Source: Neodiprion pinetum (taxonomy: Eukaryota > Arthropoda > Insecta > Hymenoptera > Diprionidae). From it: DNA of 64,000 nucleotides. Location: contig NC_060233.1 in NCBI RefSeq assembly GCF_021155775.2, positions 16,812,537 through 16,876,536 on the forward strand, in the 5' to 3' direction. The notes below the pieces were generated by a model. It had not been told where the DNA came from. It did not search any database and saw only the letters and a program-made list of their open reading frames with translations. The position numbers and the translations under genes are program-made. The first letter of the stretch is position 1. Each line of letters starts with the position of its first letter. This document shows positions 24,233-37,600 of this stretch, one piece after another.

Positions 24233-24830
24233 AATCTACCTCCAAGAGGCCGGAGAGGGCAACACGCCGGGGCGAGAAATATGGTCGGCAGTCCTAACCG
24301 AGAGAGGTGTACATGACCGAACTTCGAAGAGAACAGACGTTATTCAGAGTACAGAACTGTTTTGCAGACTGAACGTTTTATGACTCGAATCTACCTCTCT
24401 ACCAAATGTCCAGTTATCAACACAGAGCAACAGGATCATTCTCAGGGCGTTTTGAATAAATCATGGACTGGCCAGAAACCTGAGTGCAAGGTATCAGCCT
24501 GCGTGGGTGCGGGATCCGGTAGGGAAGTTGGTCAGGGAAATCAAAATACACAGGTGTGATATAACTAAGCTTTATTCCGCGTGTATCTCCGACTACGACC
24601 TCGTATACTCAGACGCTCTCCGGCTCTCCTCGCTGAGAGCCCCCCTCCTAGCGGTACGTATGCGCTCGCATTGCTTGGCAGTGTTGACTCTATACACTGC
24701 CTACTTTCCGTGCGCGTATACATCACACTGAGGTTAGCTGAAAAAACATCGGCAACATAGCGGCGGTACAAGTTGGACGATTACATATAATGAAGAATTT
24801 ATTCAAGGAATGAACGGAATATATAGATAT
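24233..24830. repeat. Strongly conserved spacer block, copy in unit B
   Basis: Sister of 7153-7750 with about two substitutions, so far more similar than the introns of the flanking genes. No recognisable coding content. Confidence 0.5.
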
Positions 24831-24929
24831 GTAAGTACATTTTTTTAACGGCGTATACAATATAAACCTACTCATCCTGTCCAAGGACTACCTATTGATT
24901 CAAGACTATTGAAAACAAACAAATTCCAT

Positions 24930-25580
24930 TATAAACAGCTACAAACGGAATCAACACTACCACAAATGACGACAAACGAAACGAAGTTACTACAAACGAA
25001 AGAAACATAACAAAGTTATTAAAAGCAAAAAAAATGGTACAACAATCAACTAAAAACGATTCTGAAGCACGTCGGACGATTTTAGTAAATTTTGGAGGAA
25101 CTACAAACGAAAAAATCAGTATTACAAACAACTACTAACGTTTCCGAAGCGAGTAGGACGTTTGTAGTAAATTTTGAAGGAATTCCAAACGAAAAAAATT
25201 GTACTACAAACAACTACAAAAGATTTCGAAACATTAGTTGGCTGCAGGGCCACAGAAATTCAAGCTAAAAAAAAAAAAACATATTTTTCTTCCCTTTTAC
25301 TACAAACAAAAATATCTTCACTGCAATCAACTACAAACGATTCTGTACGGAAAACTACCGACAAATTCGATTTTTTTCAAAATGGGGTGACATTTTTTTT
25401 TTTTTTTTTTAAATCTATTCATTTATTCATTTATTCATTTTACTGCTGGAAGTAGATTCTATCGAGGTGTGTTGCACCTGTGCATTTCAACCCCTTATGT
25501 TTTTTTTTTGGCGCTACTACAAACGAAATCATTGTTACTACAAACAACTACTTACAAAAACCTACAAGAATCAACAAAAA
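24930..25580. repeat. Degenerate ACTACAAACGA repeat, unit B
   Basis: Counterpart of 7850-8420, with a small internal expansion around 25060-25200. Confidence 0.65.
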
Positions 25581-26773
25581 ATGATTGAGTTTTTTTAAGT
25601 CGGGTGCTAGGTTCACATAGGTATGATATTGTTTTAATCGAGTGGACGAATTCTGAAACGTAAAAAAAACGCACGAGGATGAGGCTTAAGAATTGGTAGA
25701 ACAAGACGAAAGGACTCATGTTATATGCAAGGAATAGTTGATAGATGATTTAATTCAGAAAATCACCATTGATTGTGATCTCGCGATCAGGCGGAACAGT
25801 GATTGTGTGAAAACATTTGAAACAGGTATTATGGCTAACTTTCACCACATCATTTTAAATGACGAGTCGCTGCTGCATAATGATTTTCTGATACAAAGCG
25901 ATTCTCGATAGCAAGAAACGAAAGAATGGAACATATTGAATAGTCATCTCCATGGAGCAACTCTTCATCAAGATGTTGCTAAAGCTATCCAACTGATTTT
26001 CGGAAAAATTCCGGAAATTTATTGCAACGCTGCGTCAGAAGATATGCTACCAACATGCAAACCATGGTGATAATAACATCGTCTGGCGGATAACACTCAA
26101 ATCAGATCACAGTGGCACGAATTTCGTTAACATTGCTGCTACTATTGGCCCAAGGCGTATGGCATTTACCGACCAGGGTGTTCATATTCGATTTGATTGA
26201 CGAAGACTCCCATTTATCGCGTAACGCCACCGTACACACAAATCGTACACATTCTGACCATCACACATCGCAGTTTCCTCAAGAATAGATACTATTGAAA
26301 TGTTCATTGTTGGGTAAGAATTTAGAAGATATAGAAAACACGAAAATATCCTTGACAAATTGAGTCTATAGCTGTGCTATCGTTTTCATTAATATTTCGA
26401 AGTCTTATCATGATGAATGAAAAGCTAGCAAATAGTATGTTTCGCACCTACATTATGCCGAGTACAAAACGAATTTCGAGCATGAAAGTGAGATCACAAA
26501 AAGGAAATTCATTCTTTAGAGGATGCTATATTCAGTCGTTACAGATTGCGTTATATGTCACACATTTTGAATATTATCAAAACCTACGCATCACTGCTGT
26601 GAAAATGCTGTAATGAACGCAATTCTACAAACAATGCCGAATACAAACATCTAAAAAAAAAATTACCCTCAAGCACTAATAATGACGAGAAATGTATTTC
26701 TGTAAGCGAAATACTACTAATTATTGGAATAAATTTCCTAGCCGCATTCTCGCAATATACGGAAAAGTATCTG

Positions 26774-26779
26774 TTTATT
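26774..26779 (-). terminator. Poly(A) signal AATAAA of EST-3
   Basis: Minus-strand AATAAA about 110 bases past the EST-3 stop, at the same position as in EST-2. Confidence 0.55.
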
Positions 26780-26887
26780 TTTGTTCGACATTGCATGCAG
26801 AATTTCGATGATTTTGGCATTTTTACAGGAATACCGCGTTTGATTGGTCGATAAATATTGACGGTAAAATCTTCTAGCGGTGGCATA

Positions 26888-29346
26888 TTAGTGGATGAAC
26901 CCGATGGCTTCTGCCTCTGCCGTACTTCTTTCCAAGTTGGCCCAAAATTGCATTCGCTCTGTTGCGAAGAAATGTTTAACCTCCAGCGTGGTTTCGGATC
27001 TGTCCCCTATCTGTAGGAAATTGTCCTTTTTCGAGTACGGCTCCCACGTTGTATTTCCACGAAAAAACGAAGTTGAAGGTTTACTGAAAATGCATGCTAT
27101 CGTTGTGAATCATATGTATCATCAGATATTCTCATTATTGGAAAAAACCTACCCGTGATTCGCAAAAGATGTCCACAATTGCACCATAATTTCCCTCATT
27201 TGTAGATCTTTTTCATTTGGGGTTTTGTTGAGAGCTAACATCATATTGTAGTCTACATTTGGAAAAATGTAACCAACGTCATCCGTGTGTGCTACTCCGT
27301 AGTCGTTCAAAGTGTTGCCGGAAACGTAAGTGTTACTCCAGGTGCCCCGATATCTGAAGGCGTAGAAATATTGGGGATTTACTGCCACTGCATGCTGGTA
27401 TAACAGGGAGGAGTACATCGGATAGGTGAACGAAGCGTCACCGATGAGTAACGTCAAGTTAGTCAGCAACTGCAAGAGAAGGGATTCATAAATGGCGCAT
27501 CACCTAAGCACTCAATTCTTTAGTTGGCACGATACGGATAATTAAAAAACATTTCAAGTCAACGATCATCAGAACTGATACGACATAAACTTTTTTCACC
27601 CACAAGTATTACATACAGCCTGTAGTTTTTTGTGAAATCAACTATTTTCGATTCATTTCTGCTAAACGACGCTACTGGAATACAATTTTCAATTGGGAGA
27701 CTGGTAAGGTATAAGCTCCTGATATAATCTGCGCGTACAGTATCAATTTCACATGATGGTAGAAATCATTCGTTCAGGTCAAAAGATGACTGCAGCGACC
27801 AAACTCCATAATTGTGCCAACTATCGGTGAATTTCTGTCAAATATGTTAATGAATTTCGTGATCAGTTTTCAGATGTTTAAATTTTTCAGCGACATCATA
27901 TGACTGGGAAATATAACCACTGGAACTCTTTAGTTTGAAAACATTCATGACTTCCAGCCCTCCTACATAACTGGATATGCATACAGTACGAAAGCTTATT
28001 GCATTCGAATCGTTAGATTTGAATATCTTATCACTCACCTCACTTCTATTCATTGTTTGAATGTTATTGAAGTAGTACGACTTGGCCGCCTTGACCCAAG
28101 CGGCTCCAGAGTCCGGTTGATACGACCAGTACAACATAATCGGCAGCAAATAATCAAAGTTTTCCAGAAACTCTACAAGCCGATCCGCATTTTCATACAT
28201 CGCTGGTGAAATAAGTAAGATGATTGAATAATTGAACAAATGCGAGAGTCATAAAAGACTATTATCACAGAGCGAGAACCTGACAAATTTTCAAAGCCTC
28301 AAAATCATGCCTCAACTTTCTGTTTATCTGATGTACAGAATAATGTATATGTATACTAGGCTGATTCAAAAAAAACGGCTAATTTTTTTTTTTCAAAATC
28401 CTCACATAAAAACTTCCGAGAAGGTGTGAAAAGACGCCTGTAAAAAGCAGAGCCCTTAATATTATTATTAAGAGGTCGCGCATCGGAAATTTCTATTTCC
28501 CGTTTAAATAACACAGGAATAAATTTTTTTAAATTTTGCAATTTCGTATTTGTGCAACGGCTCATTGAATTAGCGGACCAAAGCATATTTTTGTAGGAAA
28601 TTTGACGCTCTACAAAAAAAGTCCTCACAAAGTTTTCGATAGTCACACTCCTTCAAAAGTTATTCGAGGTCAAAGTTGAACTTACAAAAAAATTCAATGT
28701 TTTTTTTTTTTTTCGATGATGCTATGAATCTTTTCTCATTATTTTGTTATAAAGATATATTTAATAAATATATCTTACTCTAATTGGGCTTCTTCAATCA
28801 TTAATTTTCCCATCGAGTCAATATAAAGTTACCTTACAAAAATGCGATGTTAAATAGTAAACATGTTATCATGGAGAATCCATAACTGATGCACTTGACT
28901 ATTTAAAAATGTAATTGTTCCGAAATCTATCCTCTTTATAACAAAATAATGAGAAAAGATTCATAGTATCATCGAAAAAAAAAAAACATTGAATTTTTTT
29001 GTAAGTTCAACTTTGACCTCGAATAACTTTTGAAGGAGTGTGACTATCGAAAACTTTGTAAGGACTTTTTTTGTAGAGCGTCAAATTTCCTACAAGAACG
29101 TGCTTTGGTTTGCTAATTCAATAAGCCGTTGCAAAAATACGAAATTGCAAAATTTAAAAAAATTTGTTCCCGTGTTATTTAAACGGGAAATAGAAATTCC
29201 CGATGCGCGACCTCTTAATAATAATATTAAGGGCTCTGCTTTTTACAGGCGTCTTTTCACACCTTCTCGAAAGTTTTTATGTGAGGATTTTGAAAAAAAA
29301 AAATTAGCCATTTTTTTTGAATCAGCCTAATGTATACATATACATC

Positions 29347-29435
<89 letters not shown>

Positions 29436-32400
29436 AAGAAAATCACGACACTCGTGTACTTCTGTCGTGCTTCTCTCAAGTTTTGAATCTGCCGCGTTAC
29501 CGACGAAGGCCACCGACCGATGGCGCGGTAGAGCACGGGCTTGGGGAGACGACCAGTAAATTTTGAGAGAAAAAAATTCAAAAAGAAAATATTCAACAAC
29601 GTTGAACGAATGAGATAGCGGTTATCACGGGACCTTTATATAGAAATAAAATATAGGAATTAGAAGCTTTAAATGTTGTTTCTCTTACTTTTACAGGTAA
29701 GAACTAAGGTTATTAGTGAGTTTTGTACATAGTGTAAATACATAGTGTAAATAAATCTCTTACTTTTACAGAAACGCAATTGAGTTTTTGATTCTAACCT
29801 AAACTGGACGTGGAAAGACTTATTACAAAACAACATTTCTGCAAATATTTCAAGAAAATGGAAAAACTAAGATTTGATTTCAAGATGAGGGGGTCGGCAG
29901 ATGGAAAGGCAACAATATTATGCCTAATCTCAATAGGCACACCCGATGGTCGCACGTTTGACGTGCCAGATGAATATCAACCAACACATTTACACAAAGA
30001 GCTGATAACAACACAAACATTCGTTAAGGTAAAAAAGACACTAACAAAGAGACACCAATATAGAAAAGTGTGGATCAGCTTAACAGAAGATTTATCTAAA
30101 GTATATTTGGATGAAGAAGAAAATTTACAATTTGGAGATTACTATTTAGAGGATGTTACAGAAAAAGTAGTAGTTGAAACTGCACAAAATACTACGGATG
30201 AAACAATAAAAAAATTATTGGAAAAAGTGCTCGAAGAGAAACAGCTAAAATCAGAAATTCAGAACTTGGGGAAAATAGCAAAAGATTTTATGATCGGAAA
30301 ATTTGATGGAAAAAGTTCAAATGCCCATCAATGGATACAGGAATTTGAGAAAGAGTGCGAACGCTGTATGGTAACAGAAGACAGGAAAATAATTGAAATT
30401 TTTAAATTTTTCCTTGAAAAAGCTAGTGCAGACTGGTATAGCTGTATGATTCTGAAATTCACAGTGGAATCAGAATGGAGCAAGTGGAAAAAAAACTTTT
30501 GTGAAACTTTTGCAAATAAAGGGTGGTCTCCAATTAGATACGCTATGGCTTTTAAATATCAAGCAGGCTCTTTGCTCGATTATGCTCTGAAAAAAGAAAA
30601 ATTGTTACTAGAAATAAGAAAATCGATAGATACTGAGACACTAGTAGACCTTATAGCGGTCGGCTTACCAAACCACGTGTCCGACAAAATTGACAGAGAA
30701 ACTTTGCATGGAACGGAAGATCTCTACAACGAAATTGGTAAATTAGAACATCTTGTGGACAGAATTAGAATGGAAAAAAAAGAAAAATACGCTGATAGAA
30801 AATTCAAAAAAGTTGAAGAAAAGAAACCATGCCAAATCTGTGAAGATGAGAAAAGAGGTAAACGTTATCATCCTGAATCAACTTGCTGGTTTAGGGAAAA
30901 AAATGAAAAGAATAAAAGGACGGAACTAATAAAAAATGTCAATAATTCAGAGTTAGAAATAGAACTAAATGAAAAAAGTCCAAAAAACTCGAAGTAACAC
31001 CATTAATAAAAATCGAGTTACTATTGAATGATTCTCTAGTAGTTTCTGGAATTTATGATTCAGGCTCAAATGTGTCATTAATTAATGCAAAATTATTGAA
31101 GATAAAACAAAAAAATTCAGAAAACATGGGAATGGTAAAATTGAAAACTATTAATGGTGTAAAGAAAACAAAAGGTATGGTAACTTTAAAAATAAAAATT
31201 TACAATATTGAAAAAACTATGGATATCTTTATTGTGGATAATGAAAATTTTAATTATGATTTTCTAATCGGTCTGGATTGCATCAAGAATTTCAATTTAA
31301 TCCAAAATGAAGATCTAAGGATCATACAACGTAACAATAAAGAAATAAACAAAAATGCCCCGAATAAAGAAGATATAGAGAATAAAAATGTCGAGATTCC
31401 TGATGTACTAGGTGACAAACATGAAAAAAAAAAAATATTTATACTCGGAAGCATCAAAACAAGAAAACAAATACATGAACAAATGGGAAGTAAATTTCAA
31501 CGAGCATATAAACACTAATGAATTTGAAATTTCAGTAAATCATTTAAGTTTACATCAACAACGAGAAATTGATAAATTGATAGATAAACACAGATCAGTA
31601 TTTGCTAAAGACAAATATGACGTCGGCACTGTAAAGGATTATGAGGCCCATATCGACCTAACGGTAGATAAATATTGTTACAAACGCCCATACAGATGCA
31701 CGATTGAAGATAGAAAAGAAATAGAGAATCAAATAGCAAAACTATTGGAAAAAAAACTGATCGAAGAATCATACAGGCCGTTTGCTGCCCCAGTTACTCT
31801 GGCATATAAAAAAGAAGATGAAAGAAAATCAAGATTATGTATAGACTTCAGAGAATTGAATAAAGTCGTTGTCCCTCAATCACAACCCTTCCCACTGATT
31901 GAAGATTTGATGGTGAAAACAGTAAACAGCAAATATTTCACAACGTTGGACATTAATTCTGCATTTTGGTCAATTCCTCTGAAAATTCAAGATAGACACA
32001 AAACTGCATTCATAACACAGGAGGGCCATTTCCAATGGACTTGCCTCCCATTCGGACTGAAAACAGCTCCAGCAATTTTTCAGAGAATATTGGGAAACAT
32101 CACAAGAAAATACAAGCTCTCTGATTTTGCAGTAAATTTTATAGATGACATCATAGTCTTTTCAAGAACTTTTGAGGAACATATAACACACTTATCAAAA
32201 TTGCTGGAGGCAATATTAACCGAAGGGTTCCGGCTAAAATTTTCAAAATGCACCTTTGCAAATAATCATGCGAATTATTTAGGTCACAGAATAGAAAATA
32301 ATTCAGTAAAACCTCTGAAAGATTATTTAACGGCTGTCAAAAATTTTCCAGTCCCAGAAACAAGAAAAAATATACGTCAATTTCTGGGAAAAATAAATTT

Positions 32401-34581
32401 TCACCACAAGTTTATACCACATATTGCAATCATTCTGGACCCATTACACAACCTATTGAGAAAAGACGTACAGTTCAACTGGTCAGAAGAGTGTCAAGAA
32501 TCGTTTGATAGAATAAAATCACTAATGTGCTCGGAACCAGTCTTGAAAATTTTTGATCCAGAGGTTCCAATTGATATTTACACAGATGCAAGCATCAAAG
32601 GAGTGGGAGCTGTGCTGAAACAAAGAGATGAAAATGGAGATAGTAAGCCAGTGGCTTATTTCTCAAGAAAATTAACTGAGGCTCAAAAGAAAAAGAAACC
32701 GATATACCTTGAATGCTTGGCAATAAAAGAAGCCGTAAAGTACTGGCAGCACTGGCTTATGGGAAAAACATTCATAATCTACACCGACCATAAACCCTTG
32801 GAACACATGAACGTAAAGGCTAGAACGGATGAAGAACTAGGGGATTTGACATACTATTTATCCCAATATGATTTAAAAATAAAATATAACCCAGGAAAAT
32901 CAAACCAAGAAGCAGACTGCTTAAGTAGGAATCCAGTTCTAGACCCTTATGAAGACACAGAAGATTTCCTGAAAGTGATAAATTTAATAAATCTAGAAGA
33001 TATAAAAAGTGACCAAAATAAAAATCTAAATATACAACGTGATAAAAACAAACTGACAAAAAAAAATGAAATTTACTACAAAAAGACAAAAAAAAGAGAA
33101 AAAATCGTATTATCAGAAGATTTAAGTAAAAACCTGATAGAAAATGTACACAAAACTTACTGCCATATTGGAAGAACTCAAATGCTGAATAAAATAACAC
33201 CATTTTATACAGCGAAAAATCTCATTGAGAACATGAAAAAAATCTGTGATACTTGTGAAACTTGCAAAAAAAAACAAATCAAGAAAAAAATCTAAATATG
33301 GTTTGATGTCACACTTGGGGCCAGCGTCATATCCTTTTGAAATTATATCTATCGACACCATTGGAGGTTTTGGTGGATCTCGTTCAACAAAAAAATACCT
33401 ACATCTTCTCGTTGACCATTTTACGAGATACGCTTATATTCTAACATCAAGAAATCAAAACTCCAATGACTTTATAAAATTAACCAAGAATGTGACACAA
33501 AGTTACAACATCAACATGATACTAACAGATCAATATCCGGGCATAAATTCGAAAGAATTTAAGGAATTTCTAAAAGAGAAAAGCATCAAAATGGTCTTCA
33601 CTGCTGTTGATGCACCATTTTCTAATGGTCTCAATGAAAGATTAAACCAAACCCTGATTAATAAAATACGATGCAAAATAAACGAAAGTGAGAAAAAAAT
33701 CGCGTGGACAACCATCGCACAAAAGTGTGTAGAGGCATATAACAAAACAGAACACACAACCACAAAATTCGCTCCAAAATACCTACTGGAAGGCGAAAAT
33801 GTAAATATTCTACCACAGGAATTAAAATCAAAGTGTACAGATGATGATCTGAGAAGAGATAGAAAACTAGCCTTAAAAAACACGATGAAGTCTCACAACT
33901 ATAATAAAGAAAATTTTGATCGGCATCGAAAAGAATTAAAGTTAAACGTGGGAGACCGAGTTTACGTGGAAAATGGAAATCGACTAAATAGGAGGAAACT
34001 AGATGAATTGAGGATTGGACCATATAAAATACAAAAAAGGATTTCCAATTCAATTTATGAAGTCGACACCGGACACAGAAAAACAGAATCAAACCTCTTT
34101 CATGTTACAAAACTAATACCGGTGTTGGATGAGCACTGAACAATTACTTTAAGTAATACCCATAATTGTTCTTATCCCAGGGGGGGAGATAAAAAGAAAA
34201 TCACGACACTCGTGTACTTCTGTCGTGCTTCTCTCAAGTTTTGAATCTGCCGCGTTACCGACGAAGGCCACCGACCGATGGCGCGGTAGAGCACGGGCTT
34301 GGGGAGACGACCAGTAAATTTTGAGAGAAAAAAATTCAAAAAGAAAATATTCAACAACGTTGAACGAATGAGATAGCGGTTATCACGGGACCTTTATATA
34401 GAAATAAAATATAGGAATTAGAAGCTTTAAATGTTGTTTCTCTTACTTTTACATGTAAGAACTAAGGTTATTAGTGAGTTTTGTACATAGTGTAGATACA
34501 TAGTGTAAATAAATCTCTTACTTTTACAGAAACGCAATTGAGTTTTTGATTCTAACCTAAACTGGACGTGGAAAGACTTAT

Positions 34582-34641
<60 letters not shown>

Positions 34642-37600
34642 TATATATATGTATGCATCATCAGCCGTATGGGATCCGACAATATCACACCACTTTTCAA
34701 TTTCCATCAGGTATCTTAACGTAAGAGGAGTATTGGTTTCGGTCCAAAATAAGTCTCTGCAACTTTAACTGATCTTTACGTTTCTGGGCCTTTGGTATCG
34801 GAAAAATAGATTGTTTGAAAGTTGTTGATCCGTCTGTCTGTCCGTCGGTCTGCCTCGAAAAGCTCCAGCGATCATCTTAAAAATGATTTCACAAGAAAAT
34901 CTGAAATTTACAGGCCTTTGCATTCAAATGATGGGCTTGACAATTGTCGTATCTCGTTCTCTTTCTTTCGTAGGCCGTGTTCAAATCTTCACGTCGCAAC
35001 ACCACGTGACAAACAAGGAGGTCCGTCAACGCATGGTCGGATGTGCTTTAATGAGTTTCATTTCAAAATTGAATAACTTGTTCGATTTGCAACATTTCTA
35101 AAAAGCATAAACAGTAAACACTTTACTATCCAACTCGTGTACGGACTATCGATCTAAATAAGCAATACGAATCGACTTATACAAAGATTATAGAACGTTT
35201 GAATGGAATTACCAGAAATCGAATGAAATGCTTCAACGGAACACAATTGTATGAGAAATGAAGGAAACATTTCACTCAGAAAATAAATATCTAATGATAA
35301 AAATGATGATCATACTTGATGGTACGTCTATTGATTGAATTGATTTGCCGAGGCGATAAAAGGTACGGAGAAAAATGCAGTAATGGACCACAGTAGTCAG
35401 CCCCTCAATAGTCAACGAATTTCCTCTTGCATACGTTCTCCTTATACAGTACAGATTTCCCCGACACCGTGCTTAGTCGGGCCACTAGAAATATGCGTAG
35501 AACTGAGTTTCGTAGCCGTCACACTTTCCATCGAACGAAATATGTAGGGAAATTGCTCAAGGTCTGATTGGAACATTATTTATTCTAAGAGTACGATAAA
35601 AAAATGTCATCGAAGTAAGTAGTTTTTAACGTAAAATCATAATTATACATTTACTTTACAGTTGAAAATCACATATTCAGTTATATCCATTGGGTTAAAT
35701 TGAATGACACTTTTTCCGTTCGTTAAGGAAGTTTCAAATCTCATAAATTGATTTTAAGCGAGTGAACATCGTTTCCAATAACTGCACACTTTCCAAAAGC
35801 ACTTGTTTTCTATAGATTTTTGTCATTTTAACAATTACTCCCTGTTATGCGGTTGTATACGGGTGAGTCACATTACGTTAGGCCGCAAGTACATAATTTG
35901 GCTAGCATCGGCAATGCTGTTTCGGTCGTTGGATGAGAAGGAGCATACATTGTCGAGGAGAAGAAGGTATCTCACAGGTGTTCCATGTTTCTCTTTTACG
36001 TTGGGTGGGAAAACCTCTCTATAACACACTTGGAAAAGATCTCGGTCCATCCAGGCATTTCTTTGACCCTTATAAATCACAGATAGATTTGTAAGGTTTT
36101 TGAAACACCGAGGTATTTTTTAAATCTTTCAATGAATAAAAGAGGAATTTTATGGGATCCACTTGCATCAGCGCATACCATTATAGTAAAACGATCCTTT
36201 ATCACCTCATGCCCTAGATCATCGTACAGTGGGACGAAGTCCTTGAAAAGCGAAGTAAATCTCGAAAAATGAAAATCCGCTTTAGTGAATTTTGACTCAA
36301 GCGTAAGGTAGAGCAATAATTAGTGCATTCAAACCCCGAAAACAGAAGGCGAATCCTCTGTACCTGGCTCGCAACTTCGGTTCAAAGTTGACCGTCATTG
36401 AGGGTTCACGTATTGCGCGAGAATACAAAGCAGAAGCACTAAACTTCAAAATTTCATATTTCAAGTGTGAATTGTGCGATTTCAAATTTTCAAGATGGAT
36501 TCGACTCCTGGAAGTGTGTAAAACATATTTCTGTATTACTTCAGTCAAGAATTGATGTTCAACAACTCAAAATACGACCACAATCGGTGCTCTCGTGAAA
36601 ACGATATGATTCTATAGATCTCAATTTTCAAACAGATGACATGTACCATTTTCTACCATATTCTTCAACGATCCAAGTTCAGAGTTATTGGTTATAGGCT
36701 ATTAGCTTACGAAATCCATAAGAATCGCCCGCTCCCACCTGCTCCTTTGGCTGTAATGATTTTTGTTCGTAAGTCGCGTATAGTATGAGCGGGTACGCAG
36801 CGCGACGCGGCAAATTTCACAGTACGTACAATAGGAGACTAAAACCGGTCCTATCATATACCGAGACTTCATAACAAACTAGCATGGTTATTTTAGATTC
36901 AGATTGTTTGTAATAAATGTCTTCAATAATTTATGTTCAAGATTCCACGAGAAGTAGCATATGTATTATTGTCTTATCTGTCATAAATCATATGAATCAG
37001 CATTACGTTTTCGTGTTTTTGTGTCCTCAATATCAGAAAACAATCTCCTAGATGAAACGAAATCGCTTCAGAAAAATTTAATTTATTCAACGACTTATAT
37101 CTTGTCTCAGTTATTATAGTTTACGTTGAATATTTGAAGTTTTCATATGCAAATCAGATTCGAATTCTCTGCGGCTTTGTTACAGGACCAAGTGGGAAAA
37201 ATATTACTCTATACACGAAAGATAGCATTTGAAGGACGGGACTACCCGCTGCGTTAGAACACCTTAAATTGAAATTTTTCGAGAAGAACGGAAATTCGGT
37301 GCTCATACCTAATCATATGAGGCTGTCCTTTTCAGTTTTTGTTAACAAAATGAGAACAATGTGGAAATCGGTTTGTAGGGAAGAAAATACGTTTTGCAAG
37401 AAATATGAGTCATGGCTTAATGTGTCCTTTCCTGTAGCTGCTAATTCCCAGAACACACCGACCAATAAGGGTGGTCACCCCTCGAAAGACTTTTAGTCCC
37501 TAAGTCACAGATAGAAACGGCAGAGAACCGAAGAAATCCGCGAAACGTTAACTACGAACAAGTTATCAACTACTGTTCGAATGAACCTTTGCTCCTCGAA

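Larger units (their letters stand above)
21947..26773. other. Intergenic spacer between EST-2 and EST-3
   Basis: Unit B counterpart of the EST-1/EST-2 spacer, without the 1.9 kb segment of unit A; the junction is near 24195-24210. It contains the RT remnant at 22771, the conserved block at 24233, and the ACTACAAACGA array. No functional gene is seen. Confidence 0.65.
29432..34585 (+). mobile_element. Ty3/Gypsy-type LTR retrotransposon (5.15 kb)
   Basis: Two 396 bp direct repeats bracket gag, protease, reverse transcriptase/RNase H and integrase in Ty3/Gypsy order. LTR ends are TGTAA and TTACA. The two LTRs differ at about four positions, so the insertion is recent. It lies in EST-3 intron 4, on the opposite strand to the gene, within a TA microsatellite that hides the target duplication. 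There is no envelope frame, and no clear tRNA primer site after the 5' LTR. Coding breaks in A-runs at 31424 and 33266-33290 make this copy doubtful as a working element unless they are sequence errors. Confidence 0.93.

Noticed and set aside
28356..28646. 96-codon frame as a true gene
   Set aside because: Mirrored in both arms of a palindrome and lacking ATG in one; treated as part of a mobile element.
29322..29599. Frames of alternating Ile and Tyr
   Set aside because: Translation of the TA microsatellite, not a gene.
33530..34092. Minus-strand frames opposite the integrase
   Set aside because: Shadows of the plus-strand integrase coding sequence.
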